A stretch of 64,000 bases of DNA from Dipteronia dyeriana (GCA_032871835.1 CM065295.1:65717687-65781686); one strand, 5' to 3'. Shown: positions 22,481-34,261, counted from the first letter of the stretch. Notes: generated from the letters alone by a model not told the origin. Translations and numbers: made by a program.

Positions 22481-23689
22481 GGAGAAAATCTTGCATGCAT
22501 CCTAACCAATGGGTGCATGCCATATGGTATGAAGTGTTAGGTTTTGGCTAGTATTCTCAAGTGAACCCAATGTTAACCAAACAAGACTCAATTGATGTGG
22601 AACTTCCTGGAGACGTGGGATAACGTTTGGAAGTTGAAGATGGTGTTTGAGGGAGGTTTGAAGACAAAGAAGAATTGAAGAAACGAGGTCTGGTAGGTAC
22701 CGCGACCTAGACAGCGGTGCGAACACGTGCACAGACCATGGCACAGGGAGCGGTTGAACTCCTGTGGATTTACACGGCGAAGGCAATGCATCAACCGCGG
22801 TACTCAGAGCGGTGGTCGACAGTTTTGGTCCGTGGTGTTGGGCACGGGTGGCCAACCGTGACAATAACGGATCTTGCCTAAATTAGGAATGTTGCACGAA
22901 AATAGGAGAGATGTTTTCTTCTGGAAGTTCTTGTGCTAATCAGAAAAGGAAAGAGTTTGTCTTCATGAAGAATAGGAAAGTCATATACTTGAAGGAAAAG
23001 GATTTCTGCTTAACAAGAAGACTTGTCATAAATAGGAAATAGTATTTATGTGAAACAAGTAATTCTTGTACGTTTAGGAGTAGGATTTCCTTTTATGTTA
23101 AACTCTCTGTAACTAGTATAAATAAACCTTATATCTAGGTTATTTGGAGTGGAGAAAAAAGAACACCATGTAACATCATAAAGTAGTAGAGAGATCCGGG
23201 TGAGAGACCCGTGGGAATATCCGGGGAGGGATCTAAGGGAATATCAGTGGATCAAGTAAGAGATCCGTGGGTGATATCCAGGGGAGACCTAGGGGATATT
23301 GTGGGGTTCTTGATGAGGATATTGTGAGTGTGGTTTGGGGTTTGGGGTTTGGGGTTTGGGTGTGAGAGAGAATCCTAGAATATATGGTTGTAACAATTTA
23401 TCATATAGTGAAATTTTTTCTGTCATCCTGGCGGCCTGTGGTTTTTTATCCGATTTGGGTTTTCTACGTATATCTTGTGTTGTGATTGGTTTATTTTCTC
23501 TCATCTATTTTTTTTGCTATTGACGTTATTAATTGATATGAGTTATGGGCATATATTAGACACGACAATTCCGCATTCATCGGTTCCGAAAATCTCTAAC
23601 ATGAATAACTCTTTTGATTGGTTTTTCATGACATGTGGCATGCACCCATTGGAAGGGTGCATTGCACCGGATGCATGTAAGATTTTCTC
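22481..23689. mobile_element. hAT-type MITE interrupted by a solo LTR
   Basis: Terminal inverted repeats GAGAAAATCTTGCATGCATCC (22482-22502) and its near-perfect inverse at 23669-23689, followed inward by AATGGGTGCATGCCA and its inverse. An 8-bp duplication flanks it: TTCTATTA at 22473-22480 and TTCCATTA at 23690-23697 (7 of 8). Without the solo LTR it is about 140 bp. No coding capacity. Confidence 0.75.
22535..23601 (+). mobile_element. Solo LTR (family S, copy 1)
   Basis: Starts TGTTAGGTTTTGG and ends CTCTAACA, about 1,067 bp. It matches the reverse complement of 25188-26258 over its full length. Flanks are TGAAG and TGAAT (4 of 5). A TATA-like GTATAAATAAACC lies near 23116 and sets the orientation to plus. 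No internal region or primer site follows, so it is a solo LTR left by recombination. The parent family is not identified. Confidence 0.82.
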
Positions 23690-24090
23690 TTCCATTATAA
23701 TGAGTTTTCCATCATTTTGGTTGAATAGGTTTTCATCCCAAAATCTAATGGAAAACTCTTTCCAATTCCAAAATGAAATTGGTGTTCCAAAAATAACTCC
23801 CTCAAGCCCTAACTCTATTATATTAAATATAATATATATTATTTTAATATACTTTTTATTTTATTATTATTATTTATAATATATCATGTTGTTATAAATG
23901 TTTTGTAATTATAGGTATTTTGGTCAAAATACAGTCAACTTCACTCCATTCTATTGTTAACCAAACAAAATAATACTAATTCAGAGACTAATTCTAAAGT
24001 CCCAACTATAAAAAAAAAAAATTAGTTTTCCTTTCTTTTCTATTCTCATTCCCATTATCATTTCACCATGGTAACCAAACATCACCATAA

Positions 24091-24795
24091 CAATTTGTGT
24101 GATGAAATTTATGTTTAAGTATTGTTAATCAAACTTGTTTCTTTGACTATATAATTATTCTAGAGTTGATTATGATATGTTTGAATGTTTATTGAATGAT
24201 TAATCGATGTATTTATGATCTAGAATAATTATGGACAACATGTACGTTACAAATAATGATAAACATCTAACCTAAAATCCCAAAAAATTTCATCCCGGTC
24301 AATATGTCAATTGTTGAGTGGATACATATGGCAAGTGAAAAAAATTATTACTGATGTGTATCCATTCTCCATTCGATACCTCAATTGTCATATGAATTGA
24401 TATGAAAAGGTTGAGATTTAAGGTGAGATCTGTAACATTATTGGCCTACGTTGATACGGTTGAGTTTTTGATGAATAATTATATGCAAGGGCTGTTCGGT
24501 TTTGTTCTTGCTATCGTTAAATGATTTTGATTTCGTGTTAAGTATTGTTGCTGCTATATTTATGAATGTATTGATACGTTTCATGATTAATTTGATCGAG
24601 TATTAATTAGTTTACTAATAGAAAGTTATTGTGATTTAAATACTTAATATATCTATATAGTGGTTTTTCTGTCGGTACACACTGATATAACTTATATCAG
24701 TACGTCGTATGTGGACCATTGATTATGGAGGAGTTTTGAAAAGTACATACACTTTGAGTCAAAACATGTAAATCTAATGGTTCACATTCAACACA

Positions 24796-24838
<43 letters not shown>

Positions 24839-25187
24839 CGTTGTTTTGATTGGATGGGATGTAGTGTTGACACTGTTTTTATGCTATCTAGTTGTATGGA
24901 TCTTTGGTTTATTTTATGGTTAATTTGTGATAAATATATGAATAATATATTTTTTGATTGCATGAGTTTTTTATTAAAGTTGCATGAGAATAGATTGTTA
25001 TATGCATAAGAGTCTACATTATATGAAACTGGAAACATAGGTGTAGTAGCTTGTTGAATGCTTTGGTTGTTCAAGCGTGGTTTGTTATGTACTTTTAGCT
25101 ACTGTTTTGAGATTAATTTATTCACATTTAGTTGATGAATCTAGCAGTGAAAGGTGTTTTGTGCTGTAAGGTGTTGTGCACGATACA
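24091..25187. other. AT-rich spacer with a dinucleotide repeat
   Basis: No supported gene. An (AT)n run lies at about 24797-24833; the minus-strand frame over it encodes only a Tyr-Ile repeat. 25183-25187 (ATACA) is the left target duplication of the next solo LTR. Confidence 0.65.
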
Positions 25188-26258
25188 TGTTAAGGGGATT
25201 TTGAAACCGATAATCGCGGAATCTTCATATCTAATATATGTCCATAACTCATAGTAATTAATAACGTCTATAGTATAAAAAAAATAGATGAGAGAAAATA
25301 AATGAACCACAATACAAGATATACGTGGAGAACCCAAATCGGGTAAAAAACCACGGGTCGTCAGGACGACAGAGAAAATTCCACTATATGATAAATTGTT
25401 ACAACCATATATTTCAGGATTCTCTCTCACACCCAAAACCCAAACCCCAAACCACGCTTACAAGATCCCTATCAATAACCACCAATATCCTCTAGGTCTC
25501 CCCTGAATATCCCACGAATCTCTAACTTGATCCACTGATATTCCCTTTGATCCCTCTCCGGATATTCCCATGGGTCTCTCACCCAGATCTCTCCACTACT
25601 CTCTGATGTTACATTGTGTTCTTTTTGCTCCACACTAAATAACCTAATTACAAAGTCTATTTATACTGGTTATTGGGAGTTTAAGATACAAGGAAATCCT
25701 ACTCCTAAACGTACAAGAATTACTTATTTCACATAAATACTATTTCCTATTTATAACAAGTCTTCTTGTTAAGGAGAAATCATTTTCCTTCAAGTACAGG
25801 ACTTTCCTATTCTTCATGAAGACAAACTTTTTCCTTTTCCAATTAGCACAAGAACTTCCAAAAGAAAACATCTTTCTTATTTTCGCGCAACATTCCTGAT
25901 TTGGGCAAAATCCGTCATTACAGCGGTTTGGGTCGTGGTTGGCCACCCGCACCCAACACTGCGGATCGTGACTGTCAACCACCGCTCTAAATACCATGGT
26001 TGGTGCATTTGCCTCTGTCGCGGTCTACACCGCGTGAATCCACAGGAGTTCGACCGTTCCCTATGCCGCGGTTTGTGCGCTTGTCCTCACCGCGGAACCT
26101 TTCAGATTTTATTTCTTCAATTCTTTCAGTCTTCAAGCTCCCTCAAACACCGTCTCCAACTTTCAAATGTTATCTCACGTCTCCAGGAAGCTCCACATTA
26201 GTTATGTCTTGTTTGGTTAACATTGGGATCACTTGAGAATACGAGTCAAAACCTAACA
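25188..26258 (-). mobile_element. Solo LTR (family S, copy 2, inverted)
   Basis: On the minus strand it starts TGTTAGGTTTTG (ending at 26258) and ends at 25188. It has a perfect 5-bp target duplication ATACA (25183-25187 and 26259-26263). It is the inverted partner of 22535-23601. The stretch near 25920-26100 is rich in CCGCGG-like words that are more decayed in copy 1. Confidence 0.9.
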
Positions 26259-26263
26259 ATACA

Positions 26264-26810
26264 GGGACATATGAATGGATAGTGTGTGTGCGTGTGCCCT
26301 TAAGATCTTTTGAGAGTTAAAGTCACGTTGTGTTTACCCTAAAGTGCAATCTCTCGAAGACATGCAATACTCATAGCCGCTTGAATCTTAAAGTATGTGA
26401 CCGACATATACACTAACAAACTAAAGCGAATATAAGAAAATGGGTGTTTGCCTCCTCACAACCTCCCTCGGCAAAGACATATGTCCTCACATTAGGCATA
26501 AGTGAATATTGACTAAGTCAAAGTAGATAAATCTAACGGCTTATAATTAGGTAAATGAATTATTATTTTTTCTTAAGAGATTCCTTATTTTAACTTCTGT
26601 AAGGACCTTGATGAAATTCTATCGATTTTATCAATGAGATCTACTTTCAAACAAAATTTGAAAAATTCACTACAAATATTTTTCTCAATTTTTTTTAATA
26701 TGAAGCATCAGAAAATTAGAAAAAAAAAATCTTAAAATTATTTAAGACTAACATTAATTCGACTTAAGTGGTTTGGAAATTTTAAACTCGGATTAGTATT
26801 ATTATTTTGG
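26264..26810. other. Spacer, no gene seen
   Basis: AT-rich, with only short chance frames. No repeat structure noticed. Confidence 0.5.
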
Positions 26811-27079
26811 GGTATTATTGAAAACGTCCCTCTAGTTTGAGGTATTGCCTATTTTGGTCCCTTTAGTTTATAAAATGGATATTTTAGTCCAAACTGTTAG
26901 TAATAATTGTTGTTTTTGTCCCTACATTAAGGTTCCGTTAGGTTTCCGTTAGACATGTGAGGGTATATAATGGTAATTGTAGAGTTAAAATTAATATTAA
27001 AAATAAAAAAATGAAAATATTATTAAATGAAATAAACTAATATTAAAAAATCAAATGAAAAATAAAAAAATCTCATTCA

Positions 27080-27114
<35 letters not shown>

Positions 27115-27725
27115 CGACTCATCCCTTCTGGATTTGTGGGTGGTGGTTGACATGTCATCATCGTCGTTGCGCTTGTTCATGCCGATGAGTTTGAGTGCCA
27201 ATCGGTGTTGTTAGGGCGGTTGTTAGTGAGGTGCATGTGGTTGGATTTGAGGGTTAAATTTTATTATTGTTGAATGTGTTTGGTTTGAGGGTTCGGTTTA
27301 TGGGTTTGATTGTGTTGTTGAATGAGTTTGATTATTTGTTTGGATTTTTTTGGTTTGTGACCAGGAGTTTTGGGTTGATTTTGGTGGTGGGAGGTTTGGT
27401 TGTTTCAAGCGGCGACGAGGTTGTTGGGTTTGCAATTGGCGTTATTGGAGGTTTGAGATCCATCTTGGATCTCCATGGATATGGAGATCCAAGTCTTCCA
27501 AATCCATTTTTAAATTTATTATTTTTATTTTGTAATATTTTAAAAAAGTTTCATTTTTTTTAGACTTTAATTTTTTTTAAAAATATATTCTGTTATTTAA
27601 AAAAAAATGTTTAGTAAGGGTAAAATTGCATTTTCATTAAATAAATTAACGGAAGTTGATGAAAGGAACAATAGCCATTTTTCAAGGTAATACGTCAAAC
27701 TAGAAGGACGGTTTTAATAACATCT
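26811..27725. mobile_element. TIR-bounded repeat, possibly MULE-like and non-autonomous
   Basis: 26811-26850 and 27686-27725 are imperfect inverted repeats sharing CGTCC, TCTAGTTTGA and GTATT words over about 36 bp. Just inside both ends are words such as TTTTGGTCCCTTT and its approximate inverse. The interior has a (CT)n run at about 27080-27112 and G/T-rich DNA without a convincing gene. I could not find a clear target duplication, so superfamily is open. Confidence 0.5.
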
Positions 27726-28199
27726 TTACTTTTTTCACATCAAACTGGGCTTAATTACAAAGGAACTCTGGACTTAAATAAATATTTACAAAGTTTGCGC
27801 CGTGAAAACAGTATTATATTTATACCCTCATTTATTTACTTGAGAAATTGATTAAAAAAGAACAAATCTTTCAAATATTAGATTTTCATCGAATAGCATA
27901 ACGTCATAGGATTTGGATCTTCTGCTTGGTTGTGGAAACCAATCACATCTTAACCATATATTCATTATACATTTATTCAGGAAAAAAGATAAGATCAGTA
28001 GAGGATCTAAATTCAAAGTCATAAACCGGCCCATAGCATTAGGCAAAATCTGGTTGGATTTGGATAGGCTGATTTTGAGTTTCTGCATCCTTTTCCAAGG
28101 GCACGGGCTCAGACGTAGTAAAAATTAAGCACAAAAATAGTTGGAAAGAATAAATGCATTATGCAGTTGCATATAGACGTACATAGTGATAAGTAAGAT
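27726..28199. other. Spacer downstream of the SPIRAL1-like gene
   Basis: No supported gene. The part near 28200 may belong to the 3' end of the minus-strand gene that follows. Confidence 0.45.
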
Positions 28200-28324
28200 T
28201 CATCAAGGCAACAGATTACATTGCCCAGGGATGAAGTCCACAATCCACATACAATATATAGTTTTGATTACACTAAACTACCAAAGCCATATGTTCCATT
28301 GCTGAGTGAATTAATGATGCAACC

Positions 28325-28749
28325 TTATTTCCCACCACCACCAAAGAGGTAGCCCAGGGAAGATCCACCTCCGGGGGCAGCATGAACTTTGGTTGATGGA
28401 CGATCCTGCACCCACACCCACACCCACGTAAATAATTAGTATAACTTTACGGAAATGAAAAATAATTTCATGATGTACTTAAAATCACTCTTAAGCAATG
28501 ACATACCGTGATAAAGTTACCACAATTCTGCCCATCTGCTCGAATGTAGTTGTTTGTAAGGTTTCCATGAACGCCTGCTGGGATTTGCTGATCTCGTGGT
28601 TGTGAAGCAACACTAGGCTTCTGGAGAGGCACACTATCCGCAGTCTGCCTCTTGCTCGGAGGTGCTTGGACAGTGTTAGCAGTTTCTCCCCTTCCAAATA
28701 GGTAACCCAAAGAACTCTGTCCACCACCGGCGCTGACTCCACGACCCAT
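28325..28749 (-). CDS. SP1L: SPIRAL1-like microtubule-associated protein
   Basis: Two coding exons on the minus strand, 28749-28507 and 28405-28325, joined over a 101-bp intron with GTATGT donor and TGCAG acceptor; both exons are whole numbers of codons. The 107-residue product begins MGRGVSAGGGQSSLGYLFG and ends with a second GGGSSLGYLFGGG motif. These two terminal motifs, and the conserved NNYIRADGQNCGNFITDRPS region, define plant SPIRAL1/SP1-like proteins, which bind cortical microtubules and control directional cell growth. Usual family length is about 100-130 residues. I chose the ATG at 28749; an in-frame extension upstream lacks family similarity and probably lies in a leader intron. 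The central linker is Pro/Ser-rich and variable, as usual. The exact paralogue number cannot be set. Confidence 0.95.
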
Positions 28750-28764
28750 TCTTAATGGAAGCTC

Positions 28765-29600
28765 CTTTAGTAAGGAAATTGAAAATTCATAATTCAACCA
28801 TATGATGGAAGAATGGGAATAACGAAAAACTATGGAAGAATAGAAACTCGTCAAAAGCACAAGCACCAATTCTCCCATGATGCAGGGCAAGTTCTTACAA
28901 AATAAAGTGGCATTTGCATCATAAATCTGTGCATAATCTAGCACTAACATACACACGGGCTCTTTCGTAATTCAGCTAGTATGAAACAAAATTCAAACTT
29001 ACTGCTTGAGCACTATAACTATATATATATCACCTACAGGCTCCTAAGGCATCCATCCTCCTCTAGTAACACTGGATATCAAAAAAATCTATACCACAGA
29101 AGGATACACGAATCGTCCATTTTCAAACATTTAATTTGCATAGATGATGACATCAATTACTCCCATATTCAACAATACTACAAATTGGTTTCAATGTCTG
29201 CGTTACTATCCACAGATAATGCACAAGAACAATAGTGGCCGGTTGTAAAATTCTCCTTTATATTCTTCATCGACAAAGAAAAAAATAAAAATAAATCCAT
29301 AACATTATAGATATCACAGGAAGATGATCAAAGCTACCTTCAATTTTTTATTCACATTCATTCTTATTACATTTATATGAGACCTTACAAGTAAAAAACA
29401 TGTTACATAATACATACATAAAAGAAATTGCAATTCATTTTCTTGGGGAAAAAAAGACCAACAACTAAAAAGATTAGATGCATCATAATGTGAATAGAAA
29501 CAAAGAAATCAACAACACATGCAATGGATGATGGAACTTACGGTGAATATAAAAAAGAGAACGAAAAAAAAAAAAAAAGGTTCTTTTCTGGGTTGGTTAC
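28765..29600 (-). other. Probable 5' leader intron of the SPIRAL1-like gene
   Basis: A good donor (AAAG then GTAACC, intron starting at 29600) follows a short leader exon ending at 29601. A plausible acceptor (TACTAAAG) ends at 28765, fifteen bases before the ATG. Not proven without transcripts. Confidence 0.5.
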
Positions 29601-29660
29601 CTTTGATTTGAGGAACTAAATTTGGAGCAGAGAGACACAAAAGACAATGGAGCAAATAAA

Positions 29661-29674
29661 GTTATATATATAAG
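29661..29674 (-). promoter_or_regulatory. TATA box of the SPIRAL1-like gene
   Basis: TTATATATATAA on the minus strand, about 60 bp upstream of the leader splice donor. A purine-rich GAGA-like stretch lies close to it. Confidence 0.5.
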
Positions 29675-29699
29675 GAAGAGAAAAAAAAATATATGATTG

Positions 29700-31000
29700 A
29701 TTATATTTTTAAGAAGAAGAAAAATGTGATTAAAGTGGATATGGTTAGTTTAGATTTGACAAGGTCAATGAATGTGTGAGCTGGCATGAGTTGTGTTTTT
29801 GGAGTTAGTTAAGCGGTCGGTAGAGGAACCGATGGAAGATGATAACGTTGATAAGGTCTTGCTTTGTTTTTCTGTTGTCCAACTGTGACGCAGTGAAAAA
29901 CACAAAAGGACAAGGCTAGCGTCTATATTTCATATTAAGTTAAAATTTATTAGAAAATAAGGAAACAAACTTTGAAATTTTTATTGATTAATAAATTATT
30001 GAGTCTTTCGGTTTACAAGACTATTTAAAGAGATAAAACCCTAACTCGAATCCTTGTCGGATAAGAAACGAGATTACAAAGTAAAAGTTACCAAAAGTAG
30101 CAAAACTGTCAAAAATAACAAAATCAGAAAAGTTGCGGAAATAAAAGAGATACTAACGACCCTAAACAAGCTAAAATTGACGGTGGACGATTCTGATTTG
30201 TCAAAGTCTACCTACGACTAAAATGGATACTTTCTTAAAATGGAAAAACTGTAATTTCAGGACATAAATGATGGAAGTTGGCCGAAAAACGACGTGTCTC
30301 ACAGCCAAAGGCGGTGATTCGAAAAGTCCTCGTCGATTCGTATCACGTGAAGTCACTAACATTGAATTTAGGATGGTCCCTTAAAACCATGTAGGAGTCA
30401 ACTACCTATTCTACATCAAATTGGAGCCATTCTACTTATTCTGTATCTCCCATTAAAATTTATAAGTACAAGTACAATCAAATTATATACAGAATTTTAG
30501 TCTATCATTAATGGTTTCGATTTAACAACTCGGCGACAAAAAAGAACATGACATGTAATCAGTAGGTTTGTCATTGATATGATAATAATATTAAGAGATT
30601 TATTTTATATTTGATATAAAGATAGATTTAATAAATAATTAATTTAAAATTTGATATCAAATACTTTTATTTAAAACTTATTTTTATAACGACGTGTTTA
30701 TTTTTTTTTTTCTTTATTGATTGAATCTAAAAATAAACGATAATGCTGCCGATATCTAATATTTTTTTATCATAGAGATAAATTTATTAAAGGACTATTT
30801 ATTTATAATACGTGACATTTTTTTCCACAAACTACTATTACATTGCGGATAATCTTAAATTTATTTTGGTTGAAGGTTATATTATAGTTGATTATTTTAT
30901 TTAGAGAAAATAACATCAAGCCTCCTTGATTTTGACTTTTTTATAAACAAAAACAACTTTATCAAAAACTAACACCGCCTCTCATGTTGTTATTCAGTCA
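29700..31000. other. Intergenic region upstream of the SPIRAL1-like gene
   Basis: No gene seen. 29890-30480 has a different base texture (GC-richer, with words such as CGACGTGTCTCACAG and CTATTTAAAGAG) and may be a decayed LTR fragment; I could not find its ends or a second copy here. Confidence 0.4.
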
Positions 31001-31009
31001 ACATTGGTA

Positions 31010-31260
31010 GAGAGTGCGTAGAGGTGAGATCTGCTCAGTCCAGCAATTCGTGTCGTCGCGCAGAGGAGCAATCTGATCCATCCACACTGTCACACGGAGG
31101 AGCGATATACTCCATTGGCAATCCACACCGTCGTGCGGAGGAGCGATTTGTTTAGTCGGGCGATCCGCGTCGTCGCGTGGAGGAGCGATCTACTCCATTA
31201 GAAATGCACATCGTCGCGAAGAGGAGCGATTTGCTTCGTTGATCCTCACTTAGAGGAGAT
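31010..31260 (+). repeat. Degenerate GC-rich minisatellite
   Basis: About four to five units of 50-55 bp built on CGTCGCG, GGAGGAGCGAT and CTACTCCATT words (for example near 31050, 31100, 31140, 31180 and 31220). It is much GC-richer than its surroundings. No coding frame is supported. Confidence 0.75.
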
Positions 31261-31412
31261 CTGCTCACACGATCAGAACCATCTTCTCCATCTGAAAAGG
31301 AGATCCTCGGTTTTTTTTTCTTTCTATTTTGACTTTGTTAAAACTTATTTTTTTTAAATAAAAAGACTTTTTGTTTTGTTAATATATATATATATTTTAA
31401 TTTCTTAATCTC

Positions 31413-31442
31413 CACCATCCATATCTAAGTGGATGGTGGATA
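31413..31442. repeat. Perfect short hairpin
   Basis: TCCACCATCCA, an 8-base loop, then TGGATGGTGGA: an 11-bp perfect stem. Probably part of a decayed repeat. Confidence 0.7.
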
Positions 31443-33200
31443 TTAATCTAATTATTTTTTTAATTTTTTTTAACAGTTATGGGCATGTGAGAAGACTAAT
31501 ATGCCCTTGAAATTATTAAGTCTGACCACGTCGGACTAATGGAAAGAACTAAATGAGTCATTTTTAGATAGTTGAGGATCAATTTGATAAAAAAAAAGTA
31601 AATTAATAAGTAAAAAACTGATTTTTTTCCAATTAGATAGGGACACAATAGTAAAAACCCCTAAAATAAAATACTTTATTTTAAGAAATTAATTAAAATT
31701 AAAAAACTTTTTTTTTTAAAAAAAAAAAAAGAGAAAAAAAAATTGGAGATCCTTGCCAAGGTCTCCATCATTATGGCAAGAGAGGTTCGCCTCCCTTTCA
31801 CGACAATCCATTCGCATAGGTGGAGATCCAATCTAGACTTGACATTTCCATTATCAATTGTTTTTTTTTTTAATGGATTTCCAAAATAGACTGTAGAAAT
31901 ATGGAATTGTTTTTATTATTATTATTTCACGGATACTTGGATGGTTTAATAAATTTCTTAATAATGTTTTTAGCTTCATTGCGAAGAGGTTTTCTGGTAG
32001 AAAAACATTCATGAAAGTGTTCGTTGCTATTCAATTATCATTGTTTGTTCATTTAGCTTCTAGATCTCCAAGTAGATGGCATGGACTGACATTGAATTCC
32101 TGAAAATTACATGATCATCAAGTAGGTAATTGCTTTGTCCGAGAGCTCTCTTTTCTTGATATCTTCTACTCCAAGTAAACTTAACTTCATGTCCCTTGAA
32201 CTTGAAGGCAATCCAAAATCACTCAGCAGAATATACTACCATCAGGATTCAGGAGAAATTAAATTTAACCAAATTTCAAGACATTGTGTTGTATTAAAAA
32301 TAATCAAGGTATGATGATATTCAAACTGGTATAAATAATGCCTCAACACAATCCTAATGCATATTGCCATAATCAAGCTCCCAAAGGCTCCATGTCCCAA
32401 CCTCTTCTTCTCATTTTTACTAAAGCCTCTGGAAAATATTGTCTTGTAATTGTACATTATCTTTAATTTTCTCACTAGTTATTCCTTTCACAAACTCCAC
32501 TACTCACTTTTATAAGTAATCATAACCTACTTGCTTATGTCGATCGTAATACCTTTTGACAAAAGTTCCTGGGAGCAGCGTTTATTATATATGGGGGATA
32601 TTCATATACAATGTCATCTTTACACTTTCGAATAAAAAGTTTTGTGCTCAAGTATTTTTTGAAGTTGTTCTTTGGATCTTTGAAAAGTCAATCCGTCGAT
32701 AATAACACATAGGCAGATCGGAGGCTTTGACTAGTCAAGGTGAAATAGCCTAAATTCCTCTCGCTGAATATTATGCTGTGGGTGACAAATTCGGTGAGAA
32801 TGGTGCTACTCTCATAAGATAAAAAATTGAAGAAAGTGTACAAGTTCTATGGAGGCTTTTAGAGTGTTGGCGACACTGTTCCAGAGTCAGAGAAGCATCT
32901 AGCTATGCGAATCCAGATGCAAAATGTGAGAGGAAAACATCAACCTACTGTTCATTTCATAATAATATCAGACATTCAGACAAAACACAAGAACTGGTTA
33001 AACAAAGATAAAAGCATCCTTCCATTCATTTATTCACCTTTTACATCTCTACCACAAAAAGGGCAAGCTACAGGCTGCCTTGTTCACAATAAGAGCAAGG
33101 CATCCCAAGACATTAGGCAAAATTCTCGCTTTTATCAATTGAGAATTAATTCATGGCAAGTTCCAAAATAAGATCAGAAATTGATAACTTCTAAAATGTG
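31443..33200. other. Intergenic region downstream of MRPS33
   Basis: No supported gene. Runs of A and T and short copies of GGAGATCC-type words occur near 31740-31840. 32100-32200 and 32740-32930 look less AT-rich and could be scraps of pseudogenes, but I recognise no protein. The 3' UTR of MRPS33 probably occupies part of 33100-33259. Confidence 0.4.
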
Positions 33201-33259
33201 TTCCGAAGAATTTCATTAAAAATCAGACAACAAAGTCGAAAAGCACATGATGTATACCT

Positions 33260-33568
33260 CTACTTGTTACGTTTGGCAGCTCGCTTCCCTTGGCCCTTCT
33301 TGGGTGGTCCCTTGCCACGCCGCTTCAACATTTCAAGCTTGGATAAGCGCTCTTGTTCTTGCCGAGCCATAAGAAGGGGATCGTCCTGCTTTATATCATG
33401 TGGGTACCATTCTGAAACTTTATCACCAATGAGCTTCTTGCGTAAAATCTTGTGAGGAGATCTTTGCCCTGTTGGGTTAAGTACATGTCCGAAAATCCTT
33501 GCCCTAGCCTCGTTCACCCCTGTCATGACTGCTGTGGCCAGCACATTCTTCAGGCTACTGTTACTCAT
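33260..33568 (-). CDS. MRPS33: Mitochondrial small-subunit ribosomal protein mS33
   Basis: A single uninterrupted coding exon of 102 residues. It starts MSNSSLKNVLATAVMTGVNE, carries the highly conserved EARARIFGHVLNPTGQRS and KILRKKLIGDKV words, and ends in a very basic tail (KRRGKGPPKKGQGKRAAK). This is the MRP-S33 family of the mitochondrial ribosome small subunit, close to the usual plant length of about 100 residues. It acts in mitochondrial translation; import probably uses its N-terminal part, although no classical long presequence is visible. The ATG at 33568 fits the family start. A leader intron lies upstream. No break is seen, so it should be functional. Confidence 0.95.
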   Translation of the reverse strand: MSNSSLKNVLATAVMTGVNEARARIFGHVLNPTGQRSPHKILRKKLIGDKVSEWYPHDIKQDDPLLMARQEQERLSKLEMLKRRGKGPPKKGQGKRAAKRNK

Positions 33569-33593
33569 CTCTCCACTATTTTGTTGAAATAAG

Positions 33594-34261
33594 CTGATTT
33601 TGCCTTGAAAATACTATAAAACTTTTGTCACTAGCCGATTAAAGGTAGAACATTTGGATAAGTTTGAAAAGACTTTCAAATTAACAATTCTTTGCAATTG
33701 TTATATATTAGACCAAGGGCCTCACTAACTGCCAAACAAAATAATTACAAATTACCAGCAAGTGATCAAAAATTGCATTGCTAACGGCCTAACATATTTC
33801 GTATATAATTGAATTAGCATTACATTAAGTGCTCAATCACGTTCATGCTTTATGTTATAATATTTTACCAAGAATTTATACTGTAAATATGATCAAATAA
33901 AATGTTAACATCCAACACACCAACTTACTTTCTAGCCAAAAAATGACTACATAAGTTCAGAATTAAAATTATAATCAAGCAATTTTAGAATATACAAAAC
34001 CTACAACTACAACTGTAATGAAAACTTGACAAAAAAAAAACCAGGATCTAAAATGCATGGAAAAAAAAATTGGTACACCGTTTCATAAAAATAGTACAAC
34101 AATGGCAAACAATGCTGTCTCCACTTGGAGCCAATATAACGATGGCAAAGAAACAGAAAACAATTTACACCACACTAAAGGTTTACGAAATAGAATGGAG
34201 AAAAAATTGTCTATATGATTAACTGCAAAAAAAATATTGTAAATTAAAACAAAACACTTAC
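33594..34261 (-). other. Probable 5' leader intron of MRPS33
   Basis: A consensus donor (TTCC then GTAAGT) lies at 34261 behind a purine-poor leader exon. A plausible acceptor (AAATCAG) ends at 33594, about 25 bp before the ATG. The promoter would lie above about 34400. Confidence 0.5.

Larger units (their letters stand above)
22393..24087. mobile_element. Outer MITE, probably PIF/Harbinger-like, split by later insertions
   Basis: The left end GTCATGTTTGATTGGG and the right end (read inward) GTGATGTTTGGTTACC form an imperfect inverted repeat, with TAA on both sides (22390-22392 and 24088-24090), the size and type of Harbinger duplications. Without the inner 1.2-kb insertion it would be about 480 bp. 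Ends rest on short matches, so the superfamily is tentative. Confidence 0.5.

Noticed and set aside
22502..22864. Minus-strand frame of 120 codons in the solo LTR
   Set aside because: No similarity; the same region is non-coding LTR in the inverted copy, where the frame is not kept.
23335..23362. Telomere-like GGTTTGGGGTTTGGGG repeat
   Set aside because: The unit is TTTGGGG, not the plant TTTAGGG, it is short, and it is shared with the other solo LTR, so it belongs to the LTR.
24697..25074. Minus-strand frame of 125 codons
   Set aside because: Passes through an (AT)n run coding a Tyr-Ile repeat; no protein similarity.
27267..27563. Plus-strand frame of 98 codons, hydrophobic
   Set aside because: G/T-rich low-complexity DNA inside a TIR repeat; hydrophobicity is a result of base composition.
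28750..28956. In-frame N-terminal extension of the SPIRAL1-like protein
   Set aside because: The family starts at MGRG; the extension lies in the probable leader intron and has no similarity.
32905..33171. Plus-strand frame of 88 codons
   Set aside because: No recognisable family and no splice or start context; possible pseudogene scrap only.
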